This document shows, piece after piece, positions 1 through 9,254 of a DNA stretch of 64,000 bases (position 1 is the stretch's first letter; every line of letters starts with the position of its first letter). The stretch spans positions 40,616 through 104,615 of the forward strand of contig JAMPXC010000006.1 in the NCBI GenBank assembly GCA_023701385.1, written 5' to 3'. This stretch comes from Pseudobdellovibrio sp. (GTDB lineage: Bacteria; Bdellovibrionota; Bdellovibrionia; Bdellovibrionales; Bdellovibrionaceae). The translations under genes and the position numbers were made by a program. The notes under the pieces were generated by a model. The model searched no databases. It had not been told where the DNA came from and saw nothing but the letters and a program-made list of their open reading frames with translations.

Positions 1-146
1 CGTGAAACTTGCCCTGAAATAAAATCATTTAAATCTTTAAACGGAAATAAAATAAATAAAAACACTAAAGTAAAAACCAGGGTGAACAGAATTTTAAATT
101 TCTGTGCCCAGATATAGCGAAATGTTTTAATGATTAAATCCATCAT
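1..146 (-). CDS. gspN: Type II secretion protein GspN, N-terminal part (cut by window edge)
   Basis: Reading leftward from the ATG at 146, the frame stays open to the window edge. It gives about 48 residues: a short basic start, one hydrophobic segment (roughly residues 20-34) and the sequence FPFKDLNDFISGQ. The TM segment followed by FPFxDL is typical of GspN, a bitopic inner-membrane protein found with T2SS operons of delta-proteobacteria and relatives. The ATG overlaps the gspM stop codon by one base (TAATG), which implies translational coupling and makes this the last visible gene of the operon. A second ATG follows immediately at 143. The call rests on position plus this short N-terminus. 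Confidence 0.75.
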   Translation of the reverse strand, partial: MMDLIIKTFRYIWAQKFKILFTLVFTLVFLFILFPFKDLNDFISGQVS

Positions 147-826
147 TATTCTTCACCTTCGCTTGATTTCTTCTTTTTAGGATTAACTGGTTCTGGAGCT
201 GGCTCAGGAAGAGGTTCCGGAACTTTTAAAGCGTAAAGTTTGTAAGTTACATCAAAATAACCAGCCAGTTCAGCATTAGCTTGCATGAACATGTCTTTAA
301 CTTTTACGGCTTGTGAGATATTGGCTAATTGCGCGCCGATATCAACGATCTGACGTAAATTAAGTTTGGCTAATTTAACTTCAACCACAGCTTGCTGTAA
401 GTTCGCAGGAATTAAGCGGCCTTCAGCTTCGCTTGTGTTTACTGAAACAATTTGTTCCGGAATCAATCTTGAGCTAGAAAGTGAATTTTGAACCGTAGAA
501 ATTAATTCGCCCGCTTGTGGGGCTGGAGCCATTTGTAAGCCACCCGATGAATCACGGTAGGTTTTAAATAAATCACGAATTAAAGTTCTTTTTTCTTCGA
601 ACTGAGTCAGTAATTCGCCTGAAACCTGTAATTGGCTGATCGGTGAGTAGAACACGATGCCGGCAAGTACCACAGCTGTTACAACCTGCGCTACTTTTTG
701 CCCTGACGGGCTTAAGTTTTGGTATTTATCATTCAGCTGGTTATAGGCTTCTGATTCTTGGATACGTTCCCAAGTTGTTTGCAGCGAGGTCTTAAGTTGA
801 TCTTTTAATTCATCTAAACGACTCAT
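146..826 (-). CDS. gspM: Type II secretion system protein GspM
   Basis: This 226-residue protein has a cytoplasmic N-terminus of about 45 residues, one TM helix (around 46-62, VVTAVVLAGIVFYS) and a periplasmic ferredoxin-like-sized domain. It ends in a proline-rich, charged tail (PEPLPEPAPEP, then KKKK and EGEE). In T2SS, GspM pairs with GspL in the inner-membrane assembly platform. The assignment uses topology, size and position between gspL and gspN; the primary sequence of GspM is poorly conserved. Its ATG overlaps the gspL stop (ATGA), which indicates coupling. The acidic and basic low-complexity C-terminus is unusual. Confidence 0.85.
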   Translation of the reverse strand: MSRLDELKDQLKTSLQTTWERIQESEAYNQLNDKYQNLSPSGQKVAQVVTAVVLAGIVFYSPISQLQVSGELLTQFEEKRTLIRDLFKTYRDSSGGLQMAPAPQAGELISTVQNSLSSSRLIPEQIVSVNTSEAEGRLIPANLQQAVVEVKLAKLNLRQIVDIGAQLANISQAVKVKDMFMQANAELAGYFDVTYKLYALKVPEPLPEPAPEPVNPKKKKSSEGEE

Positions 827-2541
827 TTAAGTAATCCTCGGTCAGTTTTTAAACTTAAAGAAAAAGCTACGCGGTTAGGCTGGCTTGGTAATGTTGGAGT
901 TTCTTCTAAAACTTTTTTATTTAAAGCCATTGTGCTTAAACGTTGATTTAATAATGTCACTTCACGCGGAGAATTCGCATAACCTACGATTTTTACGTTA
1001 TCATCGCTGATTTGTAATTGCGTGATATCAATTTTACTTTGTGATTTGTCAGGAGATACTTCGCTGATTTTCTTTAAAACATCTAACGCCGAATTCATGC
1101 TGGCCACTTGGCTTAATAATTTAAACTCTTGCGCACGTTTTTTATTTTCGCTGATGTATCTTTTTACACCTTTTTCGTTAGCCTGCTTGCGCGGAAGGCG
1201 GGCCACATTTTTAGCCTGTGTTGAAAGTGCTTCATCACCTTTTTCAGCTAACGTTGTTGTCATGGATTCGCGAAAGCTTCCCCAGATAAAGAAAACGATT
1301 ACCGCTGCGGCCGCAGTTTTTACGGCAAGGCCCCAGTCTGTCCAAAACTGTTTAAGGCGATTGTTTTCAGCAACGAATTCGCCTTTCATAAATTGCAGAG
1401 CCGGGTTTTTTGGTTTTTTGAAAGCTTCGATCGCAATACCTACAGCTGTGGCAAAACGTGATTTTACCGCTTCGAGTGGAATATTGTTTGTCTGAATAGA
1501 ACCTTGATCGATTAAATGATCTAAGACAGAAACCGGGTTACAAGCCACTTCTAAATGCTGAGTTAAAAAAGAACCCACATTCGGAAGAAGTGATAAACCG
1601 CCCGTTAAATAAACGTTTTTAATTTCGCCGTGAAATTCACTTTGTAGTTCTAAGAACGACATTTGTAAATCACGCACTAAATCGCGCATGCTTTTTTCAA
1701 TTGTCGAAGCTGTGTTTGCCGTTTCAAAATCTTGGTTAGATTTTGATAACAATAAAGCCGCTTCGTTTTGTAACATACGTTGCGCATCAAGATATGGAAG
1801 CTGAAACTTACGTACGAATTCTTGAATGATGTAATCAGAACCCCACATTAAGCTGCGAACGAAAACTAAACGACCTTCGATCTGTGCTAAAAGTAAAGTT
1901 TTCTTGTGGCCAATGTTTAAAGTAACAGTGATAGGGCTTCCAAGTTTTGTTCCACCTTCAGTTTCTTCAGCATCAGGTACGTCTTCATCAGGATTAAAAC
2001 TTAAAGGGCCCTGGGCTGTCGGGTATTGCGGAGGCGCTTGATCCCAAGCTTCTAACAGATTTGAAAACGCAATACCATCTACCGTTAATGTGTAAGGTTC
2101 AACACCGAAATCTTTAGCTAAGCTTAAAGATTTTTCGATATGAGTTTTTGGGGCAGCTACAGCTAAAACGTGAGCTGATAAACCTTCTGTTAAAATTGTT
2201 TTAGCATCAAATAAACAAAGATCCGGATCAAATGGAATATCTTCTTCCATTTCAAATGATAAGCTTTTTAAAATTTTTAAACGATCAGCAAACGGAAATT
2301 GTTTTTTTCTAACAGTGACTTTGTCTTGCTTAAGAGCCATCACCACACGGGCAGAGCCGAAATCTAATTTAGGTGCAATCGAGCGAACATATTCAATAGC
2401 TTCGATTTCACGGTCATGGGCGGTAACTTGTTGAGAAAGTTTTTTTTCATAAACTGCGGTGACGTAAACTGATTTTTTGTTTTGAACAACTTCGGCAATC
2501 TTGATTGAATCTTCGCCAATATCAATACCGAGTGCGCGCAT
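823..2541 (-). CDS. gspL: Type II secretion system protein GspL (PilM-like actin fold plus periplasmic domain)
   Basis: The 572-residue protein begins MRALGIDIGEDSIKIAEV, the phosphate-binding strand of the actin/PilM fold. A second actin-type motif (NVYLTGGLSLLPNVGSFL) lies near residue 310. A TM helix at about 405-425 leads to a coiled-coil-like stretch and a PilN-like periplasmic ferredoxin domain. GspL links the GspE ATPase in the cytoplasm to GspM and the pseudopilus in the periplasm. It is longer than the roughly 400-residue enterobacterial GspL because its cytoplasmic part is a full PilM-like module. The start has a good ribosome site (AGGAAGGA). Its stop overlaps the gspM start by 4 nt. 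Confidence 0.88.
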   Translation of the reverse strand: MRALGIDIGEDSIKIAEVVQNKKSVYVTAVYEKKLSQQVTAHDREIEAIEYVRSIAPKLDFGSARVVMALKQDKVTVRKKQFPFADRLKILKSLSFEMEEDIPFDPDLCLFDAKTILTEGLSAHVLAVAAPKTHIEKSLSLAKDFGVEPYTLTVDGIAFSNLLEAWDQAPPQYPTAQGPLSFNPDEDVPDAEETEGGTKLGSPITVTLNIGHKKTLLLAQIEGRLVFVRSLMWGSDYIIQEFVRKFQLPYLDAQRMLQNEAALLLSKSNQDFETANTASTIEKSMRDLVRDLQMSFLELQSEFHGEIKNVYLTGGLSLLPNVGSFLTQHLEVACNPVSVLDHLIDQGSIQTNNIPLEAVKSRFATAVGIAIEAFKKPKNPALQFMKGEFVAENNRLKQFWTDWGLAVKTAAAAVIVFFIWGSFRESMTTTLAEKGDEALSTQAKNVARLPRKQANEKGVKRYISENKKRAQEFKLLSQVASMNSALDVLKKISEVSPDKSQSKIDITQLQISDDNVKIVGYANSPREVTLLNQRLSTMALNKKVLEETPTLPSQPNRVAFSLSLKTDRGLLK

Positions 2542-2589
2542 GTTGTTCCTTCCTAAAACGTGTCGTTACTGCAAAGCGGTAAAATCTTT

Positions 2590-3873
2590 TTACTGCTCTG
2601 TCCAGTATACGATACGAGGTCGACCTTTGGGAAGTGGATCTTGCGCTGGAGCACTGGGTTTAGGTCCAGGATTTGCGCCCGGGTTTGGTTGAATGCCATT
2701 AGCCTCATCTTGTTCTTTTTTCTCTTTGTCTAAGTAGCTTTTAATGGTGGCAGCGGCTTTTTGGGTATTCATCACATACGCTGTGATTTTCTTTTGTACA
2801 GCGCCCTTACCAGAGCCCGTCATACCAATGGCTTCGATTTTAAAATTCACAACCGCATCACACTGGAAAGGGATTTTGTCAAATTCCGGAGCTAAACGGG
2901 CCCCGCGGCTTTCAACAAATTGTTTAAAGTCATTGCGGCACTCATCAGAAGAAGCCCCTTTAAAAGGGCCACCCTTGTCCTCGTCATCACGGCGCTCTAA
3001 AGCTTCAGTCACCGCTTCATCAGTCATGCCCGGATCAAGTGATTTTAAAACATCTTTGGTTGTGGTGTTGGGATTAATAGCTTTTGACCCGTAGATAGTT
3101 ACAGAGCCAGACATCAAAGTGAAAAACTCTTCGGTCATGCCGGGAACTAAACGCATTTCATCTAAAGTTCTAAAACCACGGTTCGGTGGATAATTTTCGC
3201 CTAAACCTTGAAACGGTTGGCGTTTGTCGCCACCATTTTCAGAAGAGTTCTTCTCGCTCATCCAATCGGCAATGCGGTTCACTAATTCGCCAAAATTATA
3301 ATTTTGATAAACTTCACGGAATTTTTCGTCGTTTTGAATTTTAGATTCAAAGATTGTTAAAATTTGTTTTTTCGTGATTTCGCGTAACGTTTTAGACGGT
3401 GAAGCTAAATCGTTTACGTCAATTTTGGAGCCTTCATCGGTAATCGTGTGCGTATACTGGCCATCAAAAATCGAAGCCTTGGCCGCTGATTCGACATCAT
3501 CTTTTGTGGCAATCGAAGTTTCGGTGGTAATTGGTAATGGCCAGGCAAACGGGAATTGCCAGATTTGATTAATCTGTTGTGAAAAACCCGGCGGTAAGTT
3601 CATACGCGAAGCTTGTTGGTAAACTTTAACGCGTAGTAAGGCTAAATCGAGAGAGCTTCGGGCCGAGTAAAACGCTTTAATACGGTTAATCTCTTGTGAG
3701 TTCACCACGTATTCAATTGTTGAATCCGTTGAAACTTCGCTGGCTACAAACACCATTAAAATTAATGACGTCATAGCTAAGAGTAACGCCACACCTTTTT
3801 TAGAAAATTTTTGTGAGCGGCCTAACGGATTGAATTTTAATCGAGATTTCCAAGAATTATTTTGTAAACTCAT
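2590..3873 (-). CDS. gspK: Minor pseudopilin GspK
   Basis: The 427-residue protein has an N-terminal prepilin-like segment KKGVALLLAMTSLILMVF after a basic leader of about 26 residues, then a large periplasmic domain. As in other GspK proteins, the residue five after the cleavage glycine is not glutamate. GspK caps the pseudopilus tip together with GspI and GspJ. The helix-hairpin-helix-type segment FRTLDEMRLVPGMTEEFF is characteristic of the T2SSK domain. The C-terminus is rich in proline and glycine (PNPGANPGPKPSAPAQ). Its ATG overlaps the gspJ stop by one base. Confidence 0.9.
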   Translation of the reverse strand: MSLQNNSWKSRLKFNPLGRSQKFSKKGVALLLAMTSLILMVFVASEVSTDSTIEYVVNSQEINRIKAFYSARSSLDLALLRVKVYQQASRMNLPPGFSQQINQIWQFPFAWPLPITTETSIATKDDVESAAKASIFDGQYTHTITDEGSKIDVNDLASPSKTLREITKKQILTIFESKIQNDEKFREVYQNYNFGELVNRIADWMSEKNSSENGGDKRQPFQGLGENYPPNRGFRTLDEMRLVPGMTEEFFTLMSGSVTIYGSKAINPNTTTKDVLKSLDPGMTDEAVTEALERRDDEDKGGPFKGASSDECRNDFKQFVESRGARLAPEFDKIPFQCDAVVNFKIEAIGMTGSGKGAVQKKITAYVMNTQKAAATIKSYLDKEKKEQDEANGIQPNPGANPGPKPSAPAQDPLPKGRPRIVYWTEQ

Positions 3874-4706
3874 TACTGACCTACCACCGGAGGCGGGGCC
3901 CCATTAGCTGACGTTGTATTTGCCGATTTTTTCGGAGGATTGTTCGGAAAGTGCAGGGGAACCACGTACTGTAGCGAGTACTCACGTTTTTTGCCTTGTA
4001 ATTCACGTTCAATCGCTAAAGTAATTTCAACAGCGTCAGGAAAAATTCCTTTCACAGAATCATCTTGGCCACCAACGGTTTTCCAATCTTTTTGCCAGTC
4101 TTTTTTAGATTCGCCAGTATAACGTAATTTAAATTCTTTTACGTTTTCTAAAAGAACTGATTCAGTTCCACCTTTAGTGACATCGCTATCCAAAACTTTT
4201 TGCACTCGGCGAAATAAACACTGGCTTGAAGTGTCTTTCGTTAAGTTTTTACAAGGTTTAAGAGCGTAACCCACTTCAACAAAGTCAGCCTGAATATCGT
4301 TTGCTAAAAAACGACCGTTATTTAAAGTTACAAAATTAACTTGTTCTGTGTCGCCCACGAAATCAGTTTTTGGATCTTCGCGTTTATTTTCACGCGCCGC
4401 TGGCGCATTGGGATCGACCGGAGGAGTTGGAGCCGCTGGTTGGCCGGGGCGGGCAGGAGTTGTTTTTTTTGCTGAATCGATAATTTCTTTTTCGAAATCG
4501 TAATGGTTATACGCTTGATACAAATCAGCACGCATAATTTTAACGGCATCACGAAGGCCTGATACATCTTGCACTTCCGCTTGAATTTTCGTGCGGGCTT
4601 TAAGCGCGCGCCCTAAAGCGGTTGCAACCAGAACAGATAAAGTCGCTAAAATACTGATCGCTAAAATAACTTCGATTAACGTGAAGGCTTTACGATTACG
4701 AACCAC
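3873..4706 (-). CDS. gspJ: Minor pseudopilin GspJ
   Basis: A type IV prepilin signal (RKAFTLIEVILAISI) precedes a periplasmic domain with a proline- and alanine-rich insert at about residues 95-120. The longest frame starts at an ATG at 4766, inside gspI, and would add 20 hydrophobic residues before the prepilin leader, which is implausible. The GTG at 4706 sits 5 nt after a GGAGG and gives a short basic leader (VVRNRKA), so it is chosen; the product is 277 residues. The residue before the cleavage site is alanine rather than the usual glycine. GspJ is part of the pseudopilus tip complex. Confidence 0.88.
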   Translation of the reverse strand: MVRNRKAFTLIEVILAISILATLSVLVATALGRALKARTKIQAEVQDVSGLRDAVKIMRADLYQAYNHYDFEKEIIDSAKKTTPARPGQPAAPTPPVDPNAPAARENKREDPKTDFVGDTEQVNFVTLNNGRFLANDIQADFVEVGYALKPCKNLTKDTSSQCLFRRVQKVLDSDVTKGGTESVLLENVKEFKLRYTGESKKDWQKDWKTVGGQDDSVKGIFPDAVEITLAIERELQGKKREYSLQYVVPLHFPNNPPKKSANTTSANGAPPPVVGQ

Positions 4707-5208
4707 CGGCACCTCCAGGCATTGGAAGAGGGCGGTCATAATCAACAATATAAAATACCACATCAACAGTGATCGGCTTTTTTTTGTCTTTGTAAATTAC
4801 AGTGACCTTAACTTCTTTAACTGATTTAGATAAATGCTCAGAAAAAAGTTTCATGATCGAAACTAAATCTAGGTTTTGATTTTCACCAACACCACCGATA
4901 ATTCCTGATAGATCGGGAAATTCCACTTTTTGAGATTTCATCTCCCAAGTGTAGCCTTCAAGTTCGGAACCGAAATCGCCAGTGTCTTCTTCTTTGATCG
5001 AATCTAAAGGTTGGCCTTTAAATTCGCGTTCAAGCTCAACGATTTTACGCTCGAGTAAAGCAGCCAGTTGCACTTGCGTTTGAGTTTTGTTAAGACGGTT
5101 GTAGGTGCCGGCCCAAGAATTCGTTAAAATAAATAATCCCGAAGCCATGATCATCATAGCTAAGACAACTTCAATTAAAGTAAAGGCTTTTTGATTTCTT
5201 AATTTCAT
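4696..5208 (-). CDS. gspI: Minor pseudopilin GspI
   Basis: The 170-residue protein starts MKLRNQKAFTLIEVVLAMMI, a short basic leader followed by a class III signal helix with the conserved glutamate at +5. As in the neighbouring gspJ product, alanine replaces glycine at -1. The remaining domain matches the size expected for GspI. GspI nucleates the tip trimer with GspJ and GspK. The gene overlaps the chosen gspJ start by 11 nt, and a 21-nt gap separates it from gspH. Confidence 0.85.
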   Translation of the reverse strand: MKLRNQKAFTLIEVVLAMMIMASGLFILTNSWAGTYNRLNKTQTQVQLAALLERKIVELEREFKGQPLDSIKEEDTGDFGSELEGYTWEMKSQKVEFPDLSGIIGGVGENQNLDLVSIMKLFSEHLSKSVKEVKVTVIYKDKKKPITVDVVFYIVDYDRPLPMPGGAGGS

Positions 5209-5229
5209 CTACACCAAAAATGGTTTGAA

Positions 5230-5883
5230 CTATTGGCGATTTAAGTCTCGCAATGCTTTTGCACCATCTATGATATCAGCTTGACCTGTGAGAGGGTTAA
5301 AGACAAGTGTCCAGATGTTTTTTTTCGGATCTTGAATTTGTAAGCCTACGGGCTCAATCATGCCCTGCGGGAAAAAGTGGATATAAGCTAAGCCTTCAGT
5401 GATAACCACATCCTGTGGGCCGCTTTCCAGCTGTTTTACGATATATCCCGGAGGAAGTAGTTTTTCTTTTTTTAGATAGGTTGTGTCGACCTGAAAAGGT
5501 GATGGCGGAGCTTTATCGTCTTCTTTGTCGCCACGTTCACGCTGTTTAGCTAAAAACTCTTTATCAATCAGCGTTGTCGCAATTGATTTTTCAACCCAGA
5601 AACTAGATTGTTTTTCGTCGATTTTAAAAACTAAACGGTAAGTGTTATTGTAGAGCTTAGCGCGGTTGCGGATTTCTTTGACAGCGATAACGATTTCGCG
5701 AAAGACAGTGCGGTTGTCAACTTTTTTAAAGTTCATCCGCGATAAAGAAGCAGAAAGGACTCCGCCGATGATCATTATCACGATGATAATTTCGATCAGC
5801 GAGAATCCTCGAGCGTTACGAAGGCGAGAGCTCAAATTACTCTTCGCCACCGACTGATTCGTCAGAGAATAAGTCTTTATCAA
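5230..5883 (-). CDS. gspH: Minor pseudopilin GspH
   Basis: The prepilin signal RNARGFSLIEIIIVIMIIGG is canonical (G at -1, E at +5). A GspH-type domain follows, with a charged insert around residues 105-120. The 217-residue frame starts at an ATG 47 nt inside gspG, giving a leader of about 26 residues. A GTG at 5850 or a TTG at 5835, just after the gspG stop and preceded by GAAGAG, would give a more usual short leader, so the start is uncertain. GspH sits between the major pseudopilin and the tip complex. Confidence 0.85.
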   Translation of the reverse strand: MIKTYSLTNQSVAKSNLSSRLRNARGFSLIEIIIVIMIIGGVLSASLSRMNFKKVDNRTVFREIVIAVKEIRNRAKLYNNTYRLVFKIDEKQSSFWVEKSIATTLIDKEFLAKQRERGDKEDDKAPPSPFQVDTTYLKKEKLLPPGYIVKQLESGPQDVVITEGLAYIHFFPQGMIEPVGLQIQDPKKNIWTLVFNPLTGQADIIDGAKALRDLNRQ

Positions 5884-6301
5884 AAGAAGAACCGCCAGAT
5901 TTTTTATCGGCGCCTAAAGATGAAAGGTTGTAACCGTTACCAGCAGTGGCGTATTGAAAATCAGATCCCCAAGCATCTTTTAAAAGATGTTTTAATTTAG
6001 GATTTGATGTCCAGTTTTTGCAGCCAGCATCGTCATCAGTGATAAACGATAATGAAGTAGGGTATTTGCTGCACTCAGCATAGTACTCATTAAGTTTAGT
6101 CGTGATCTCAGTCATTTTCATTTTAGTTTGGTTGACTTGGCCTTTTTTCTGACCATCTTGAATCTTAGGTAACACGATCGCCATGATACCGCCGATGATA
6201 ACCAATACGATCATGATTTCCCCTAAAGAGAAACCTTTGTTATTTGAGATAGTAGAAGTAGAGCGTTGAGATTTAAACAGTTTCGCAGTTAGTTTTTTCA
6301 T
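5837..6301 (-). CDS. gspG: Major pseudopilin GspG
   Basis: The 154-residue protein has a leader of about 23 residues, then GFSLGEIMIVLVIIGGIMA with glycine at -1 and glutamate at +5. The stretch KGQVNQTKMKMTEITTKLNEYY and the two downstream cysteines fit the T2SSG family. GspG polymerises into the pseudopilus that pushes substrates through the secretin. It lies 6 nt after gspF. Glycine replaces the usual isoleucine at +4 of the signal, a minor oddity. The acidic C-terminal end (FSDESVGGEE) overlaps the 5' end of the gspH frame. Confidence 0.9.
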   Translation of the reverse strand: MKKLTAKLFKSQRSTSTISNNKGFSLGEIMIVLVIIGGIMAIVLPKIQDGQKKGQVNQTKMKMTEITTKLNEYYAECSKYPTSLSFITDDDAGCKNWTSNPKLKHLLKDAWGSDFQYATAGNGYNLSSLGADKKSGGSSFDKDLFSDESVGGEE

Positions 6302-6307
6302 TGATGG

Positions 6308-7528
6308 TTATCCCCCTAATTTAGATGTCATATCGAACATCGGAACAATAATAGATATTACTATGACAAAAATCACAATACCAATCAATAAAGTCATGAT
6401 TGGATTTAGCAATGTTGTTAAACCGTCGATTTTAGATTTGACCTGAAAATCGTAAGCATCCGCGACTAAGGTCAGCATATTTTCAAGATCACCTGTTTTT
6501 TCACCAATGTTCACCATATGAACAACAATCGGTGGAAACTGTTCTGACTTTTTAAGCGGTCCGGCAATTGATTCACCCTCAGAGATATTGCTTTTAGCTT
6601 CGTCAATCGCCATGGCTAAAACGTGGTTATCAACAACGTTTCTAACGATATCCATCGCACTTAACATCGGTACACCACCGGCTAAAAGCGTAGAAAGTGT
6701 TCTTGTAAAACGAGAAATCGCCACCATGCGGGTAATTTCACCCACAACTGGAATTTTAAGAATAATAGCATCCCAAGATTTGCGGCCTTCAGTTGAGTTT
6801 TTCCAGTTTAAAAAAACTAACACAGTAATAATAATAAAACCGGCAATCCAGTACCAGCTTTCAACAAACACTTTACTGATGGCTGCAATATATTGAGTCA
6901 TTACCGGTAAAGTCATATCGGGCATCGAATCAAAGATGGCTAAGATTTCAGGTAATACTTTTGTAAACAAACCAAACATTACAAGGGTGATCACACATAA
7001 CATAATAATCGGGTAGGTCATAGCCGACACAACTCTTTGACGAAGTTCAGCTTGGGCTTCAGTAAATTCAGCTAAACGAAGTAAGATCACATCTAAAGTA
7101 CCTGACATTTCACCGGCTTCGGCCATTGAAATATAGATTTTATCAAAAACCTGAGGGTATTTAGATAAAGCTTTATGCAGCGACTGACCTTCATTAACCA
7201 TGTTCTTACAATCAGCAATCGCTTCAGATAAAACTTGGTTTTCAACTTGTTCAGAAATCGCTGTTAAAGCATCAACTAAAGGAATGTTGGCTTTAATTAA
7301 CGTGGCCAACTGACGAGTCATTAACGATAAATCTTTAACAGGCACAGATCCTGTCGAGCGAATCGTAGACTTTTTAATTCCGGCCGCTTTTTTCTTATCT
7401 TTGATATCGACAACGAAAATGCCATCTTTTTTAAGTTTCGTGCGTGCCGCTTTTAAGTTATCAGAATCTAGCGTACCTTTAACTGTTTTTCCGTCGCGGC
7501 TTAAGCCTTTGTACTCGTATAATGGCAT
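6308..7528 (-). CDS. gspF: Type II secretion inner-membrane platform protein GspF
   Basis: The 406-residue protein begins MPLYEYKGLSRDGKTVKGTL, the usual GspF/PilC opening. It contains two T2SSF domains (about 75-195 and 275-400) and three predicted TM helices (near 175, 225 and 380). The repeated motif LSTLLAGGVPMLSAM / LATLIKANIPLVDAL is diagnostic. GspF forms the multipass core of the assembly platform and contacts GspE and GspL. It lies 14 nt downstream of gspE. Confidence 0.95.
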   Translation of the reverse strand: MPLYEYKGLSRDGKTVKGTLDSDNLKAARTKLKKDGIFVVDIKDKKKAAGIKKSTIRSTGSVPVKDLSLMTRQLATLIKANIPLVDALTAISEQVENQVLSEAIADCKNMVNEGQSLHKALSKYPQVFDKIYISMAEAGEMSGTLDVILLRLAEFTEAQAELRQRVVSAMTYPIIMLCVITLVMFGLFTKVLPEILAIFDSMPDMTLPVMTQYIAAISKVFVESWYWIAGFIIITVLVFLNWKNSTEGRKSWDAIILKIPVVGEITRMVAISRFTRTLSTLLAGGVPMLSAMDIVRNVVDNHVLAMAIDEAKSNISEGESIAGPLKKSEQFPPIVVHMVNIGEKTGDLENMLTLVADAYDFQVKSKIDGLTTLLNPIMTLLIGIVIFVIVISIIVPMFDMTSKLGG

Positions 7529-7542
7529 AGTGTTTAACCGAC

Positions 7543-9234
7543 CTAAATATCAATCTGCGTGTTAGTTAATAGCTCTTCAATAGTTGTGATTCCCGCCATC
7601 ACTTTTTGAATACCATGATCACGGAAAGTTTTAAAACCTTTTGAAACCGCTAATTTTTTAATTGTATTACCATCTTTACGTTGCATCACCAGTGAACGGA
7701 TATCATCCGTGACCGGTAAAAGCTCGGCGATAATAGTACGGCCAATATAACCTTTTTGACCGCAGTGTTCGCAACCCATCGCTTTACAAATATTTGCACC
7801 TTTGGCTTCGGCTGCAGTCACACCTAAACTGTCTAATTCAAACTGAGAAGGAGTGTGTGGCGCTTTACAATGCGGACATAGTACGCGCACAAGACGCTGA
7901 GCTAAAATTCCTAAAATCGAAGTGGCAATTAAGAAAGGCTCAGCACCGATATCCATTAAACGAGGGAACGCACCGGCGGCATCGTTGGCATGGATAGTAG
8001 ATAACACTAAGTGACCCGTAAGTGATGAGTTGATCGCAAGTTCGGCTGTTTCTAAGTCACGAATCTCACCCACCATGATGATGTCTGGATCTTGACGAAG
8101 AAACGATCTTAAACCTGCAGCGAACGTTAAACCAATTTTTGCGTTCACTTGCACTTGGCCAATCCCGTGAATACGTTGCTCCACCGGATCTTCGATCGTT
8201 AAAATATTAATATCTGGTTTATTTAATTTTGAAAGACAGCCGTAAAGGGTCGTCGACTTACCGGAACCGGTTGGACCTGTTACCAGTAAGATGCCGTACG
8301 ATCTTTCAATCATATCATCTAAAGTATCTAAAAGTTCTTGCGAAAAACCAGCGTGCGCTAATTCACGCACTTGCGATGATTTATCTTGAAGACGCATTAC
8401 AATACGTTCACCGAATGTTGTTGGCACAGTTGATAGACGAATATCGATATCTTTACCGCCGACTTTTAACGGGATACGACCATCCTGTGGTAAACGTTTT
8501 TCGGCGATATTTAAATTCGCCATAACTTTAATACGAGAAGTAATCGCGTTTTGCAGCTTCTTAGGTGGTTTAAAAATATCATATAAATTACCATCGATAC
8601 GGTAACGAACGGCCATATCTTTTTCATACGGCTCCATATGAATATCGGAAGCTTTTTCTTTGACTGCGCGAAACAGAACAGAGTTCACTAACTTGATGAC
8701 CGGAGCATCATCTTCGCCGGCTTCAAGTAAGTCGATGATTGGATCTTCTAAATCCATTTCATCATCTTCGATTTCATCCATGCCAGATAAATTCGAAGTT
8801 GATTTTTCGTACACACGGTTAATTGCATCTTGTAGACGCTGAGTCGTAGTCACAATCGGTTTAATGCGTTTTCCGAATAAAGCTCTTAAATCATCAAGAG
8901 CTTTTGTATTTACCGGATTAGACGTTAAGGCGAAAAGTGTGTCAGGTTCTTCTTTAAACGGAAGAACACCTTGAGTTTTGGCATAGTTGATCGGGATATC
9001 ACGCACGAGGTCTGCAGAGATTTCGCTGACCGCGATATCTTTAACAAAATCTAATCCAAGCTCGCGGCAAAGATCGGCCACTAAATCTTCAGCGGTAGAG
9101 TATTCGCGCGCCGATAAAGTCTCCCCCACACTGACGGGGCGGGAAGTGGCCGGATTTTTTAAAACCGACTTAATCTGATCTGTTGTCAGTGTCGTCGATT
9201 TACCTAATAAAAGTGGAATATCCATTTGAGCCAT
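7543..9234 (-). CDS. gspE: Type II secretion ATPase GspE
   Basis: This 563-residue hexameric AAA-type ATPase powers pseudopilus assembly. Visible motifs are Walker A GPTGSGKST (residues 320-328), Walker B with the following Asp box (DPDIIMVGEIRD, about 382-393) and the His box GHLVLSTIHANDA (from about 407). A zinc-binding cysteine set follows (C453, C456, C488, C491). An N-terminal T2SSE_N-type domain precedes them, with an acidic linker (IEDDEMDLED) near 155. All catalytic motifs are intact. The length is normal for the family. Confidence 0.96.
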   Translation of the reverse strand: MAQMDIPLLLGKSTTLTTDQIKSVLKNPATSRPVSVGETLSAREYSTAEDLVADLCRELGLDFVKDIAVSEISADLVRDIPINYAKTQGVLPFKEEPDTLFALTSNPVNTKALDDLRALFGKRIKPIVTTTQRLQDAINRVYEKSTSNLSGMDEIEDDEMDLEDPIIDLLEAGEDDAPVIKLVNSVLFRAVKEKASDIHMEPYEKDMAVRYRIDGNLYDIFKPPKKLQNAITSRIKVMANLNIAEKRLPQDGRIPLKVGGKDIDIRLSTVPTTFGERIVMRLQDKSSQVRELAHAGFSQELLDTLDDMIERSYGILLVTGPTGSGKSTTLYGCLSKLNKPDINILTIEDPVEQRIHGIGQVQVNAKIGLTFAAGLRSFLRQDPDIIMVGEIRDLETAELAINSSLTGHLVLSTIHANDAAGAFPRLMDIGAEPFLIATSILGILAQRLVRVLCPHCKAPHTPSQFELDSLGVTAAEAKGANICKAMGCEHCGQKGYIGRTIIAELLPVTDDIRSLVMQRKDGNTIKKLAVSKGFKTFRDHGIQKVMAGITTIEELLTNTQIDI

Positions 9235-9254
9235 TAAAACCTAAAACTCCTAAA

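Noticed and set aside
1022..1495. 157-residue plus-strand frame opposite gspL
   Set aside because: It overlaps a confident gspL on the other strand and shows no domain or start signal.
4707..4766. Upstream ATG start for gspJ
   Set aside because: It adds 20 hydrophobic residues before the prepilin leader and overlaps gspI. The GTG at 4706 has a good ribosome site.
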